From Paenibacillus sp. FSL R5-0912 (GTDB taxonomy: Bacteria > Bacillota > Bacilli > Paenibacillales > Paenibacillaceae): 64,000 nucleotides of DNA. The notes beneath the pieces are model-generated. The model saw only the letters and a list, made by a program, of their open reading frames with translations. It was not told the origin of the DNA and searched no databases. The translations under genes were made by a program, and so were the position numbers. Where the stretch lies: the NCBI RefSeq assembly GCF_000758605.1, contig NZ_CP009282.1, forward strand, positions 1,054,001-1,118,000. Direction: 5' to 3'. Below, in pieces: positions 43,444 through 52,935 of the stretch. Each line of letters starts with the position of its first letter. Position 1 is the stretch's first letter.

Positions 43444-45389
43444 ACAATCTCACCCCGCTTCAATTTCTTTTCTGTAGCGATAACCTCTTCAGCCGAAATA
43501 TAGTAGCCGTGGTCACGGTCGAAGGACATGAAGGCCAGCATGACAATGACACCGATACCCGAGAGGATAGCCGGAATCCATAGGCTGAATACCAGGGCGA
43601 ATCCCAGGATGAAGAAGATTACGCCCAGAATGAATGGCTTGCCGGTATTGCTAGGCATATGGATCTTGGTTATTTTTGTGTCATCATAGAGCGGAATATT
43701 GTCCTGCTTCGCGGACCACAAGGCATCGCGGGTCTGCACAGTAGGTACAATGGCGAAGTTGTAGATCGGCATCGGGCTATGTGTAGCCCATTCAAGTGTC
43801 CGTCCATCCCATGGATCACTTGTTGTGTCTCTAGGCATATAACGTGTGCTCCAGTAAATATTGTAGACCAGCAGCAGGAATCCGATAGCCAAGCCGACTG
43901 CCCCTACGAAGGACAGCATATTAAGCGGACCGAAGCCTGATTCCTCGGAATAGGTATACGTCCGGCGTGTCATTCCCATCAGACCCAGGAAGAACAGCGG
44001 GAAGAAGGTTACGTTGAAAGAAATCACGATCCACCAGAAGGAATGCTTACCGAGCCGTTCGTTCAGGCGGAAGCCGAACACTTTAGGGAACCAGTAATGG
44101 AATCCGGCGATGACGGCGAACACGGCACCCGGAATGAGCACATAGTGGAAATGCGCCACAAGGAACATCGTGTTGTGATACTGGTAATCGGCACTGGCCA
44201 TTGCGAGCATGACACCCGTTACCCCGCCGATGGTGAAAATCGGAATAAAGGCGAGCGTATACAGCATTGGCGTTGTGAAGGTAATCCTGCCTTTTCGCAG
44301 GGTGAACAGCCAGTTGAATATTTTAACCCCTGTAGGTACGGCAATGGCCATTGTGGTAATCGAGAAGAAGCTGTTGACCATGGCGCCTTGACCCATCGTA
44401 TAGAAATGGTGAGCCCATACGAGGAAGGACAGGAGCGAGATAATCAGCATACTGAATACCATTGAGGTATATCCGTACAGGTTCTTTTTGGAGAAGGTCG
44501 CAATAATTTCGCTATAAATACCGAAGGCCGGCAGAATAACGATATAGACCTCGGGATGACCCCATACCCAGAACAGATTGGCCCAGAGCATATCCATCCC
44601 GCCGTTGGCCATCGTGAAGAACTGGGAGCCGAACAGGCGGTCGAACATCATCAGCGCAAGCGCAACAGTAAGTACCGGGAAGGCGAAGACGATAATGACG
44701 TTGGTGATGAGTACGGACCAGGTGAACATCGGCATCTTCATCAGCTTCATGCCCGGTGCACGCATTTTGAGAATCGTTACGATAAAGTTGACCCCTGTAA
44801 TCAGCGTCCCGATACCGGAAATCTGCAGGGCCAGGGAGTAGTAGTTGTTACCGACTGTCGGGCTGAATTCAAGACTCGCCAGCGGGAAGTAGGCTGACCA
44901 TCCGGCATCCGGCGATCCGCCGATAACGAAGGAAATGTTCAGCAGCATGGCCCCCATGAAGAAGAGCCAGAAGCTGACGGCGTTAAGCCGCGGGAACGCG
45001 ACGTCACGCGCGCCGATCTGCAGCGGTATGATCACATTCATCAGACCGATGATGAACGGCATGGCCATGAACAGGATCATGATTAGACCATGCGTGGTAA
45101 ATACCTCATTGTAATGCTGCGCATCGAGGAATTTCATTTCCGGCGCGGCCGTCTGCAGACGCATCATCATCGCGTCCACACCGCCGCGGAACAGCATGAG
45201 CAGCGCCGCGAGGATATACATGACACCGATTTTTTTGTGATCTACAGTAGTAAGCCATTCACGCCAGAGGTATCCCCATTTCTTGAAATAGGTAAGCCCG
45301 ACGAGAATCCCGATGGTGGCAAGTGCGATGCTGACCATGGCTCCGTATATCAAGGGTTCGCCGTGAACCTTAAATTTGTCTAAATCCAT
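43440..45389 (-). CDS. qoxB: cytochrome aa3 quinol oxidase subunit I
   Basis: A 649-residue heme-copper oxidase catalytic subunit with about 14-15 membrane segments. Heme and copper ligands are visible: FTTHGLIMI (low-spin heme His), VWGHPEVYI (CuB His cross-linked to Tyr), VWAHHFYT (two CuB His) and VAHFHYVL (heme His pair). It reduces oxygen to water and pumps protons using menaquinol. Normal length. Confidence 0.97.
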   Translation of the reverse strand: MDLDKFKVHGEPLIYGAMVSIALATIGILVGLTYFKKWGYLWREWLTTVDHKKIGVMYILAALLMLFRGGVDAMMMRLQTAAPEMKFLDAQHYNEVFTTHGLIMILFMAMPFIIGLMNVIIPLQIGARDVAFPRLNAVSFWLFFMGAMLLNISFVIGGSPDAGWSAYFPLASLEFSPTVGNNYYSLALQISGIGTLITGVNFIVTILKMRAPGMKLMKMPMFTWSVLITNVIIVFAFPVLTVALALMMFDRLFGSQFFTMANGGMDMLWANLFWVWGHPEVYIVILPAFGIYSEIIATFSKKNLYGYTSMVFSMLIISLLSFLVWAHHFYTMGQGAMVNSFFSITTMAIAVPTGVKIFNWLFTLRKGRITFTTPMLYTLAFIPIFTIGGVTGVMLAMASADYQYHNTMFLVAHFHYVLIPGAVFAVIAGFHYWFPKVFGFRLNERLGKHSFWWIVISFNVTFFPLFFLGLMGMTRRTYTYSEESGFGPLNMLSFVGAVGLAIGFLLLVYNIYWSTRYMPRDTTSDPWDGRTLEWATHSPMPIYNFAIVPTVQTRDALWSAKQDNIPLYDDTKITKIHMPSNTGKPFILGVIFFILGFALVFSLWIPAILSGIGVIVMLAFMSFDRDHGYYISAEEVIATEKKLKRGEIV

Positions 45390-45432
45390 TAGGGTGGCTC
45401 CTTTCAGTGTGTTACGTTAAGCTCTTGCAGAG

Positions 45433-46449
45433 CTAGTTGCCTTCATGAGTCTCGGCATCTACGGGTGAGCTTGGCAGCGGCTGTTCGACTTCCGGATCAG
45501 GTTCGCTGTCAAATTCGGTTCCGCTGGACGGCACAGGAGAAGGATGGATTTCTTTGTTATCCTGATGCTCCTCACTGCCGTTGTCCATGTCCATTTCACT
45601 TCCGTTACCACTCATGTGTTCACTGTGGTCTCCAGGGGGAGGACTGAACTCTAAGTGGGTCGAGGAATAAGTTTTACGTCCGAGGAAGTCCGTGGCGAGC
45701 AGGCCTTTGAATTCATCCTCTGTAAGCTCTGGCGCGGTTTCCTTGACGTCATTCACCCATTCGTCGTAATCCTTGCTGCTCATAACAAGCGCTTCAAATT
45801 CCATGTGGGCAAAGCCTTTACCGCTGAAGTTGGCATTCTTTCCAATATAAGAGCCTTCGGTATCAGCTGACAGGTGAAGCGTGGTGAGCATGTCACTCAT
45901 GGCGTACTTTTGTCCGGCAAGCTGTGGAATCCATAGGCTGGTAATGGTGCCGAATGAGTACATTCTGAATTCAACTGCACGATGCACAGGCATATTCACG
46001 TAGTTAACCGTTTCAATGCCTTCCTCCGGATAGCTGAAATGCCATTTCCAGTTGGAGGATGAAGCGTAAATGACCAGCGGTGTCTGATCTTTATAGTCCG
46101 CGGCCACGTTCTCGACTTCGGTAGTTGTCTTGACGGTTACAACTGACAGGAAGGCGACGATAATGATCGGGATAATAATCCAGATCGCTTCAAGTACCTT
46201 GTTGCCCTCCTCGTGTTCAGGAATGTAACCCTCGTTACTCTTCTTCGCCCGGTACTTAACCAGTACAAAGATATATAAGATGTAGACAACTGCCAGAACA
46301 CCAAGCATTACAACAATGGAGAGAATGATGGTATCCGATAACGTCCTTGCAGACGGCCCCTTCGGGTTCAGAACAGCGATCGAGCTGCATCCCGGCAGGA
46401 GAAGGATCAGGCTTAGAAACAAAGCGTATAACGGTCCCTTTTTTTTCAT
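45433..46449 (-). CDS. qoxA: cytochrome aa3 quinol oxidase subunit II
   Basis: A 338-residue lipoprotein: lipobox LLPGC (Cys at 21), two membrane helices (~40-62 and ~87-106), then a cupredoxin domain that lacks the CuA Cys and His ligands, as expected for a quinol rather than cytochrome c oxidase (NWKWHFSYPEEG, LWIPQLAGQKYAMSD). The C-terminal ~75 residues are an acidic Ser/Pro/Glu-rich tail with HSEHMSGNGSEMDMDNG, longer than I recall for Bacillus QoxA. AAGGAAGGAG lies 6 nt before the ATG. First gene of the operon. Confidence 0.95.
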   Translation of the reverse strand: MKKKGPLYALFLSLILLLPGCSSIAVLNPKGPSARTLSDTIILSIVVMLGVLAVVYILYIFVLVKYRAKKSNEGYIPEHEEGNKVLEAIWIIIPIIIVAFLSVVTVKTTTEVENVAADYKDQTPLVIYASSSNWKWHFSYPEEGIETVNYVNMPVHRAVEFRMYSFGTITSLWIPQLAGQKYAMSDMLTTLHLSADTEGSYIGKNANFSGKGFAHMEFEALVMSSKDYDEWVNDVKETAPELTEDEFKGLLATDFLGRKTYSSTHLEFSPPPGDHSEHMSGNGSEMDMDNGSEEHQDNKEIHPSPVPSSGTEFDSEPDPEVEQPLPSSPVDAETHEGN

Positions 46450-46521
46450 ATAGAACTCCTTCCTTCAATACTACTTTTCATTCGCCGTTCATTAAACGGG
46501 CGTACTACTTAACCTGTATCT

Positions 46522-46563
46522 ATAGTAAGAATTACTTACCCATAATGCAAAATACATATTTTG
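46522..46563 (-). promoter_or_regulatory. qox promoter and overlapping palindrome
   Basis: On the minus strand TTGCAT (46550-46545) and TACTAT (46527-46522) are separated by 17 bases, a plausible sigma-A promoter ~75 bases before qoxA. The palindrome CAAAATA-CA-TATTTTG (46548-46563) overlaps the -35 box and could be an operator. Confidence 0.5.
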
Positions 46564-46687
46564 TATAAATAGATAAAAAAGTCCTTAAAAATGGCGAACA
46601 AGTTAAATATGTGTGATCAAATTGTTACAACTACTTAAGGGTATGATAAAGATCACTGTAGCGGCGCAGTTTAAGCTAATTTTAAGG

Positions 46688-46706
46688 TTGTTCAAACTTT
46701 GTTCAA
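46688..46706. promoter_or_regulatory. 11-bp direct repeat in the qox/deacetylase divergent region
   Basis: TTGTTCAA occurs at 46688-46695 and 46699-46706, offset 11 bp, the spacing used by OmpR-family response regulators such as ResD and PhoP. It lies ~240 bases from qoxA and ~250 from the deacetylase start in a 504-base AT-rich gap. The rest of the gap shows no gene. Confidence 0.35.
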
Positions 46707-46953
46707 GATTGCATATTTGTTATTAATATTGTCACAATTATTTTGGGTCAAAAACACGTGAGTGAACCGCTTATGGCCTGCTGTGACAGCATTCGATGAG
46801 AATTGTCGTATTTCAGAAAAAAAGCTGAATATTCATTTTATCATTGCAAAAAGGGTGACAATATTTTAGCTTGCGGTTACAATCTCTCAAATTACGTTAT
46901 ATCTATGTGTGATAAAGTAATAGACAAATATACATAGATTGGAGATTGCTGCT

Positions 46954-48093
46954 GTGCCTATTAAAAAAATAATGTTGTTATTCCTCTCTTTATTCCTGGT
47001 TACGGTTCTTGTACAGATCCCTGCTAACGCTGAAGGTAAGACTAATGTACTGAAGCTCGGGATCAACGATAAATTGAGCGGTATAGAAGCCGTGTCTGTA
47101 AAAGGCACTTATTATGTCCCGCTGCGTGCTCTAGCTGATGAATTAAAATGGACGCTTACCGGTCTAACCGACGGAGTTCTGGTGTCGGGCGGCTCCGGGT
47201 CGCTGACTTTGCAGGGCGATGCCGGCGCTGTGCTCAAAGATGGTACAGTGGTGCCTGTGAGCACTTTTTTGCAGGACGGTAAACTTATGGTTCCGCTGAA
47301 AGTAAGCGGGTATCTTGGGTATATCATATCCTTTGCGGGGGATAAATATTTACTCCGGGTGAAGGACGGCTCAGCGGGACTTACAGATGAAGCTTATGTC
47401 ACCAAGTATGCAGCTGAACTGAAACCTGTGGAGACAGCCCCGGCGGAGCCTGAACCATCCGCTGAACCCGGCAAGCCGGGACAAACCGTGTATCTTACTT
47501 TTGATGACGGCCCGTCGGCGACGACTTCCCAGCTACTGGATATCTTAAGCAAGTATGAGGTGCAGGCAACCTTCTTCATGCTGGGAAATAACATGAGCAA
47601 ATATCCTAACCAGGTGAAGCGGATTGTGAAGGAAGACTACGGCCTGGGGCTTCATGGCATGACACACCGTAAGGAGAAATTCTATGCTTCCCCGGCTGCG
47701 GCGCTTGCGGAAATGTCGGGTGACAATGCTGTCCTCAAGAAACTGACGGGCGCTACTACATCGCTAATCCGGCCGCCTTATGGCAGCAAGCCCTATTTCA
47801 CCAAGTCTTTCCGGGATAAGGTGCTTGGACAAGGCTATCATCTCTGGGACTGGAATGTGGACTCGAATGACTGGAGATATAAAGAGGACAGTGACAAGAT
47901 CTACAATACAGTAATGGGGCAGGTTCGCACGCTGAAGAAGTCGAAGACGAATCCGGTTATTCTAATGCATGATCAGAAGGCCACCCTCAAGGTGCTGCCG
48001 CGTCTGCTAGAAGCGCTTAAGAAGGAAGGCTACACCTTCCAAGTCATTACGAAAGATATGGAGCCGGTGAATTTCTGGAAGGATAAACGGTGA
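46954..48093 (+). CDS. exported polysaccharide deacetylase with stalk domain
   Basis: A 379-residue protein: signal peptide to ~26, a copper-amine-oxidase N-terminal-like stalk domain (~30-138; GTYYVPLRALADEL), a Pro/Glu-rich linker (~158-176), and a NodB carbohydrate esterase 4 domain (~178-375). Catalytic motifs: LTFDDGPS with Asp184-Asp185, the zinc pair in HGMTH, RPPYGSK, and ILMHDQ. It removes acetyl groups from peptidoglycan or another surface polymer. GTG at 46954 with GGAG 9 nt upstream is preferred over 46939. A terminator follows. Confidence 0.92.
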   Translation: MPIKKIMLLFLSLFLVTVLVQIPANAEGKTNVLKLGINDKLSGIEAVSVKGTYYVPLRALADELKWTLTGLTDGVLVSGGSGSLTLQGDAGAVLKDGTVVPVSTFLQDGKLMVPLKVSGYLGYIISFAGDKYLLRVKDGSAGLTDEAYVTKYAAELKPVETAPAEPEPSAEPGKPGQTVYLTFDDGPSATTSQLLDILSKYEVQATFFMLGNNMSKYPNQVKRIVKEDYGLGLHGMTHRKEKFYASPAAALAEMSGDNAVLKKLTGATTSLIRPPYGSKPYFTKSFRDKVLGQGYHLWDWNVDSNDWRYKEDSDKIYNTVMGQVRTLKKSKTNPVILMHDQKATLKVLPRLLEALKKEGYTFQVITKDMEPVNFWKDKR

Positions 48094-48111
48094 TCCGAAG
48101 GGTTTGAATGC

Positions 48112-48154
48112 AAAAGAGCAAGCTGCGGGAGTTTCCGCCGGCTTGCTCTTTTTT
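48112..48154 (+). terminator. rho-independent terminator
   Basis: AAAAGAGCAAGC/GCTTGCTCTTTT stem with a 17-base interior and a run of six T. Confidence 0.9.
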
Positions 48155-48267
48155 GCGGCTTGTACCGGGAAATTTGGACAAACCTTTGTGAGAAGTAAAG
48201 TACAACAATGCAGGTTTGCGGCTGAATCAGCGGGCAGAGATGTGTTAGCACTAGAGTAACGATGGCG

Positions 48268-48885
48268 CTACTTGTACAGATAATGGACAATCATATTGAC
48301 CAGCTCCGACTTCAACCGGTCCACGGCGATCCGCTGCGGGGAGAAGGAGATGACATCGACGATGGCGCTCACCGCTTCGAACACAATCACGGAAGCTGCC
48401 TCCACGTCTTCAGTCTTCAATTCATCCTGACCCATTTGCAGGTACTTAAGCGTTCTGAGCCGGCCTGTTTCATACTGGGCATCCATCAGCTGCTTGATGA
48501 CCTCATCACTGTGGTACATGATGCTCAGATCTTTATGATATCCGATAAACGCCTTATGCGAGAGCAGAAGGGTGTCTATCAGATGCAGAATCAGCTCGGA
48601 GCGGCCGATCGTTTCGAAATTAATCTCTGACATTGAAGCATCAATCCTGGCTAGAAGGTCATCGCCGTACATATGGAGAACGTCGATGAATATGGCTCTT
48701 TTATCAATAAAATAGGAATAGAAGCTGCCTGTGGATACCCCGGCCGCCGCAGCGATTTCCTTGGTATTGGTCTGATGAAAGCCCTTGTCCGAGAATAGCT
48801 TCATTGCCGCCTTGATAATGGCTTCCTTGGTTCTGATACTGCGCTCCTGCTGCGGAGTTCTAACCTTGTCCTCGATTTCACCCAT
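48268..48885 (-). CDS. TetR-family regulator of the adjacent MFS pump
   Basis: A 205-residue repressor. The N-terminal helix-turn-helix is clear (IIKAAMKLFSDKGFHQTNTKEIAAAAGVSTGSFYSYF), followed by a helical ligand domain that differs between members. It diverges from the MFS gene, and two perfect TGAAC-N4-GTTCA palindromes lie between them, one inside the MFS promoter spacer. It therefore most likely represses the pump and itself until an inducer, probably a pump substrate, binds. Confidence 0.92.
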   Translation of the reverse strand: MGEIEDKVRTPQQERSIRTKEAIIKAAMKLFSDKGFHQTNTKEIAAAAGVSTGSFYSYFIDKRAIFIDVLHMYGDDLLARIDASMSEINFETIGRSELILHLIDTLLLSHKAFIGYHKDLSIMYHSDEVIKQLMDAQYETGRLRTLKYLQMGQDELKTEDVEAASVIVFEAVSAIVDVISFSPQRIAVDRLKSELVNMIVHYLYK

Positions 48886-48947
48886 GTCTTAAGGTCCCCC
48901 TTATAGTACAAATTCTAGAGGAGCAGTTTTGAGCTGTCAATAAAAGT

Positions 48948-49022
48948 TGAACCAGGGTTCATTTTTTGTGATTGACAAATGTGAACTTTGGTTCATATAA
49001 TGCGAATATGAACTTTATTTCA
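48948..49022. promoter_or_regulatory. TetR-type operators and MFS promoter
   Basis: Palindromes TGAACCAGGGTTCA (48948-48961) and TGAACTTTGGTTCA (48982-48995), and an imperfect TGAACTTTATTTCA (49009-49022). The sigma-A promoter of the MFS gene is TTGACA (48972-48977), 18-bp spacer, TATAAT (48996-49001), so the second operator fills the spacer exactly. Bound repressor would block polymerase. Confidence 0.85.
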
Positions 49023-49042
49023 TATTTTGAAGGGTGATGGAG

Positions 49043-50479
49043 ATGGGCCTTAGAACACGCAGAGCGTTATCTTTTACGGCAATAGTCCTGGGGTTTTTCA
49101 TGGCGCTGCTGGATACGACGATTATTAATATTGCCCTGCCGGAGATGACACGTCATTTCGGCGGAAGTGTATCACAAGTCTCCTGGGTGATGAACGGCTA
49201 TAACCTGGCATTCGCCGTGTTTATACTCACCGCCTCCCGTCTGGCCGATCAATTCGGGCGGAAGAAGATGTTCCTCATCGGAGTGGCGCTGTTTACGCTG
49301 AGCTCCCTGCTGGCGGGTTTCTCTACTTCGCTCGGCATGCTAATTGCACTTAGAGTCATTCAGGGATTGGCCGGTGCGGTGATAGTGCCGGTCACGATTC
49401 CGCTCACCACAACAACCTTTCCCAAAGAAATGCACGGCCTGATTATCGGCATCTGGGGTGCCATCTCCGGGGTAGCGGCTGCAAGCGGTCCGGCGCTTGG
49501 CGGGATTCTGACACAGAAGCTGAGCTGGGAATGGATCTTTTTTGTGAATGTGCCGCTTGGGCTGCTGAGTATTGTGCTGACGGCCATATTTATTAAGGAA
49601 TCACGGGATAACACAGCGGGCCGTTCCATAGATTACGCCGGGATCCTGGGGATCACCGGAGGGATGTTCTTCCTTACATATGCTCTGATCAAAGTGCAGG
49701 ATTACGGCTGGAGCTCACGAATTTTCCTTGCGCTGCTGGCTGCGGGAGTATTGCTTGTGGTGTTCTTTTTTATTACGCAGTACAAGGGGAAGGCGCCAAT
49801 GCTGCCCTTGTCATTGCTAAGGATCAGAGCCTTCAACAGCACATCGGTTTCTATGATCATTCTGGGTGCGGCGCTGATGAATGTTTCGCTGCTGACCTCC
49901 TTTTATCTTACCCGGGTGATGGGGGTGTCTGAGCTGAAGGCGGGCCTTGTCCTCTCCATGATGGCAGTCGGCTCCATCGCCAGCTCAGCCATTTCCGGAC
50001 CGCTGTCTGCGAAATATGGCAGCAGCCGGTTTGCCGCAGCAGGCATGGTGTTGATAGGCGGCGCCACCTATTCAATGAGCGGGCTGCACGCCGGCTCTAC
50101 ACTGGGCGCGGTGATGCTCCGGCTCGCACTGGCCGGCCTCGGGGTGGGGCTCTCGATGGCGCCTGTGATGTCTTCGGCGATCAGGGTCGTTCCTGAAGAC
50201 AAGGTGGGGATTGCTTCAGGGGTAACCAATATGGCGAAGTCACTCGGCAGTGTAATCGGCGTGGCCATTATCGTCACCGTGCTGCAGCATAATACAGCCG
50301 GGCAGCTGAGAGCAGCGAGCTCCGCTAACATACGGGTGATACCTGGAGCAGATGTGCAGCAGCAGGCTGCCGTAGATGCTTTCAGCCAGACTTATAAGTT
50401 CGCAAGTTACCTGATCCTTCCCGGCATCGCCGCAGCTTTATTCAGTGATGAACGCAGACAGCGGCGGGGCAGCGTTTGA
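49043..50479 (+). CDS. MFS multidrug transporter, EmrB/QacA type (14 TM)
   Basis: A 478-residue exporter with about 14 segments. DHA2 signatures: LDTTIINIALPEM in TM1, ADQFGRKKMF (motif A), GAISGVAAASGPALGG (motif C), and WEWIFFVNVPLG. It should export hydrophobic or cationic compounds by proton antiport. The start is placed at 49043 because AAGGGTG is then about 9 nt away; 49034 and 49037 are alternatives. The C-terminus is short, ending soon after the last segment. Controlled by the divergent TetR protein. Confidence 0.93.
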   Translation: MGLRTRRALSFTAIVLGFFMALLDTTIINIALPEMTRHFGGSVSQVSWVMNGYNLAFAVFILTASRLADQFGRKKMFLIGVALFTLSSLLAGFSTSLGMLIALRVIQGLAGAVIVPVTIPLTTTTFPKEMHGLIIGIWGAISGVAAASGPALGGILTQKLSWEWIFFVNVPLGLLSIVLTAIFIKESRDNTAGRSIDYAGILGITGGMFFLTYALIKVQDYGWSSRIFLALLAAGVLLVVFFFITQYKGKAPMLPLSLLRIRAFNSTSVSMIILGAALMNVSLLTSFYLTRVMGVSELKAGLVLSMMAVGSIASSAISGPLSAKYGSSRFAAAGMVLIGGATYSMSGLHAGSTLGAVMLRLALAGLGVGLSMAPVMSSAIRVVPEDKVGIASGVTNMAKSLGSVIGVAIIVTVLQHNTAGQLRAASSANIRVIPGADVQQQAAVDAFSQTYKFASYLILPGIAAALFSDERRQRRGSV

Positions 50480-50716
50480 TAATTAGCGTGTCGTATCTCT
50501 ACAGCTGTTTGTCTGTGTCTGGCAGAATCCCTAAAATAATATTATTCTTATAACAACGAAAATTAATTGTTTGCGAAACTGGACAGTGATTATTTTGTTC
50601 ACCGGTGTTCCGAATCGTAGCAATAAGTCCCGGCCCCGCATAAATTGGAACAGGACGAGATGCCGGGCAGCGTTCTCTGCGGTCCCCATCCTGTTCAAGT
50701 GCCGGGAGGGATGCTT

Positions 50717-51817
50717 ATGCCACGCAGAATTACCAGTACACCCAGACAAGACGGCTACCGTATGCCCGGAGAATTCGAGCCGCATCAGGGGACATGGATG
50801 CTCTGGCCGACCCGGACGGACACTTGGCGGCTGGGGGCGAAGCCGGCGCAGGCTGCTTTTGCCAGAGTGGCGGCAGCGATTGCGGAGTTTGAGCCTGTAA
50901 CGATAGGCACCATCAGTGCCCAATATGAGCATGTCCGGGCACTTGTGCCGCCGCAGGTACGTGTGGTGGAGATCTCCTCGAACGATGCGTGGATGCGGGA
51001 TATCGGCCCGACCTTTGTAGTGAACAGCAGCGGCGGGGTGAGGGGAATTGACTGGGGGTTCAACGCCTGGGGCGGACTGGACGGAGGGCTGTATTTTCCC
51101 TGGGACCAGGATCTGCTGGTGAAGCGAAAGGTGCTGGAGATCGAGAAGCTGGACTATTATGACCTGCGGCATTTCATCCTTGAGGGCGGAGCTGTTCATG
51201 TGGATGGAGAAGGTACGCTGATAACTACTGAGCAGTGTCTGCTGCATAAGAACCGCAACCCTCATCTGTCCAAAAGGCAGATCGGGGGTTATTTGCGCGA
51301 TACGCTGAACGTAGACAAGATTATCTGGCTGCCCCGAGGAATGAGCGATGATGAGACGGACGGGCATATTGATGAGGTGGCCGCTTTTGTGAAGCCGGGC
51401 GTAGTGGTGATGAGCTGGACGGACGACCGGGAAGATCCGCAATATGAGGTGCTGCACGAAGCCTATTCACGGCTCATCCGGCAGAGGGATGCCCGCGGGC
51501 GCAAACTGGAGGTTCACCGGCTGCACATCCCGGAGCGGCTGATCATTACAGATGAAGAGGCGGGATGGATCGACCCGGCCAGCGGCAGCTACAGCCGTGC
51601 CTCAGGTACAACATTCGCTGCGACTTATGTGAATTTCTATATCTGCAATGGCGGAGTGGTAATGCCGGCATTCGGGGACAAGCGGGATAGGGAGGCGCTG
51701 GAGACCGTGCAGCGTTTATTCACCGACCGCAAGGTGGTTCAGGTCAATACCCGCGAGATCGCCTTGGGCGGCGGGAATATTCACTGTATTACCCAGCAGC
51801 AGCCCCAGGGCTGGTAG
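50717..51817 (+). CDS. aguA: agmatine deiminase
   Basis: A 366-residue member of the peptidyl-arginine-deiminase-like family that converts agmatine to N-carbamoylputrescine and ammonia. Characteristic blocks: GEFEPHQGTWMLWPTR, SNDAWMRDIGPTF (active-site Asp and substrate loop), ILEGGAVHVDGEG, TDGHIDEVAAF (catalytic His), and GGGNIHCITQQ with the nucleophilic Cys near the C-terminus. ATG at 50717 after GGGAGGG is chosen; the frame continues upstream to 50645 without homology. No partner N-carbamoylputrescine amidase is in the window. Confidence 0.93.
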   Translation: MPRRITSTPRQDGYRMPGEFEPHQGTWMLWPTRTDTWRLGAKPAQAAFARVAAAIAEFEPVTIGTISAQYEHVRALVPPQVRVVEISSNDAWMRDIGPTFVVNSSGGVRGIDWGFNAWGGLDGGLYFPWDQDLLVKRKVLEIEKLDYYDLRHFILEGGAVHVDGEGTLITTEQCLLHKNRNPHLSKRQIGGYLRDTLNVDKIIWLPRGMSDDETDGHIDEVAAFVKPGVVVMSWTDDREDPQYEVLHEAYSRLIRQRDARGRKLEVHRLHIPERLIITDEEAGWIDPASGSYSRASGTTFAATYVNFYICNGGVVMPAFGDKRDREALETVQRLFTDRKVVQVNTREIALGGGNIHCITQQQPQGW

Positions 51818-51821
51818 GTTT

Positions 51822-52078
51822 ACAGAGTACTTCGAAAGTTTACAGAGCGAGTCGGAACCTGGCTGAAATCACACCGACACTGGAAGAGAAGAGACCAACA
51901 AAAGCAATTGACTAGGATGCTGCAAGGTTTCTACCAGTATTTCGCACTGTACCACTGTGACTACAAGCTTCATAGTCTGAAACGGCAAATTGAACGACAG
52001 TGGGTACGGGTATTGCGCAGAAGGAGCCAGAGACATCGGCTGTACTGGTCTTACTTGAGAAACAGGGACTGGTTTTAG
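51822..52078 (+). pseudogene. C-terminal remnant of a group II intron reverse transcriptase/maturase
   Basis: Translated in the frame ending at TAG 52076-52078, the text reads WLKSHRHWKRR, then LTRMLQGFYQYFALYHCDY, LHSLKRQIERQWVRVL and RRRSQRHRLYWSYLRNRDWF. This is the maturase end of group II intron-encoded proteins (compare the usual LNRKLRGHYNYYG and LNRRSQR blocks). No start, no reverse-transcriptase motif and no YADD upstream; the remnant begins where the agmatine deiminase gene ends. Bases 52079-52262 hold no gene; I could not identify an intron domain V there. Confidence 0.85.
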
Positions 52079-52262
52079 ATTGCCGGAGAGAATACCGTTC
52101 TGCAAGGAAAGTATGCCCGTCACATCATCGGTACCCGGGTGACCGGTTCCGGTTTTGAAGGGCTTATCCCGAGAAAAGATCTCCAACTTTTTCCGGAGTG
52201 CGGATTTCAGTCCGCAACGCTAGACGATATTATATACCTTGCAAGCAAAAGGGAGGCCTAAA

Positions 52263-52907
52263 GTGAAAAAAGCGATACTGATGACCAGACTGGATCTACT
52301 AACAACCAAGTCCTCCATGGGAGCCAATATTTCCTTGCTTGTTCCGGTATTGTTATTGGCTTATCTTAATTCTCCGTCATGGGTCATTTATATGACATGC
52401 GGCTGGTTCGCAGCCTTGACTTCCGTCAACATATTTGCTCTGGAAGAGAAAAGCAACCTAAGGCAATTGTACGGTACGCTTCCCATTGGTTGGCGCAATG
52501 TAGTTTTGGGCCGTTATTTGTATTTTCTGCTGCTCTATGTATCCTTCCTCATTATTGTGGTGCCTCTTTATTCGATACTTTTGCTTGTCAATGAGCGGGC
52601 GCTTGAATTGGATTTGATTAACGGGCTATGCGCGAGTTTAGTCTTGTTCTCCGTGATTATCTCTATGCAGCTTCCTATTTATTTTAAGCTGGGCCATAGT
52701 AAAGGGCGGTATTGGTCCCTTGTCCCGTTTATCGGTGCATTAGTAGCAGTTATGGTGTTTTTTTATTTTTTTCCACTTGAGAATGTAATTGGATTTTCGA
52801 GGCGGAATACAGTATATTTTATCATAGGCGGGTTTCTGTTGGCTGCTGGTTTGTTGTTTTCTTCCTACAGATTATCGGCCAGATTTTATCGCAAATCCGG
52901 TATGTAA
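52263..52907 (+). CDS. orphan ABC-2 type transporter permease
   Basis: A 214-residue membrane protein with six hydrophobic segments. The cytoplasmic start (VKKAILMTRLDLLTTKS) and the block LEEKSNLRQLYGTLPI are typical of the ABC-2 permeases annotated near GntR regulators and bacteriocin or antimicrobial-peptide efflux ATPases. No ATPase gene adjoins it: upstream is the intron remnant, downstream a zinc-finger gene. The partner may be lost or elsewhere. GTG at 52263 has AAAGGGAGG upstream. Base composition is more AT-rich than its neighbours, suggesting transfer. Confidence 0.8.
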   Translation: MKKAILMTRLDLLTTKSSMGANISLLVPVLLLAYLNSPSWVIYMTCGWFAALTSVNIFALEEKSNLRQLYGTLPIGWRNVVLGRYLYFLLLYVSFLIIVVPLYSILLLVNERALELDLINGLCASLVLFSVIISMQLPIYFKLGHSKGRYWSLVPFIGALVAVMVFFYFFPLENVIGFSRRNTVYFIIGGFLLAAGLLFSSYRLSARFYRKSGM

Positions 52908-52935
52908 CCAAAACTGTGGGCAGGAGCGGATTATT

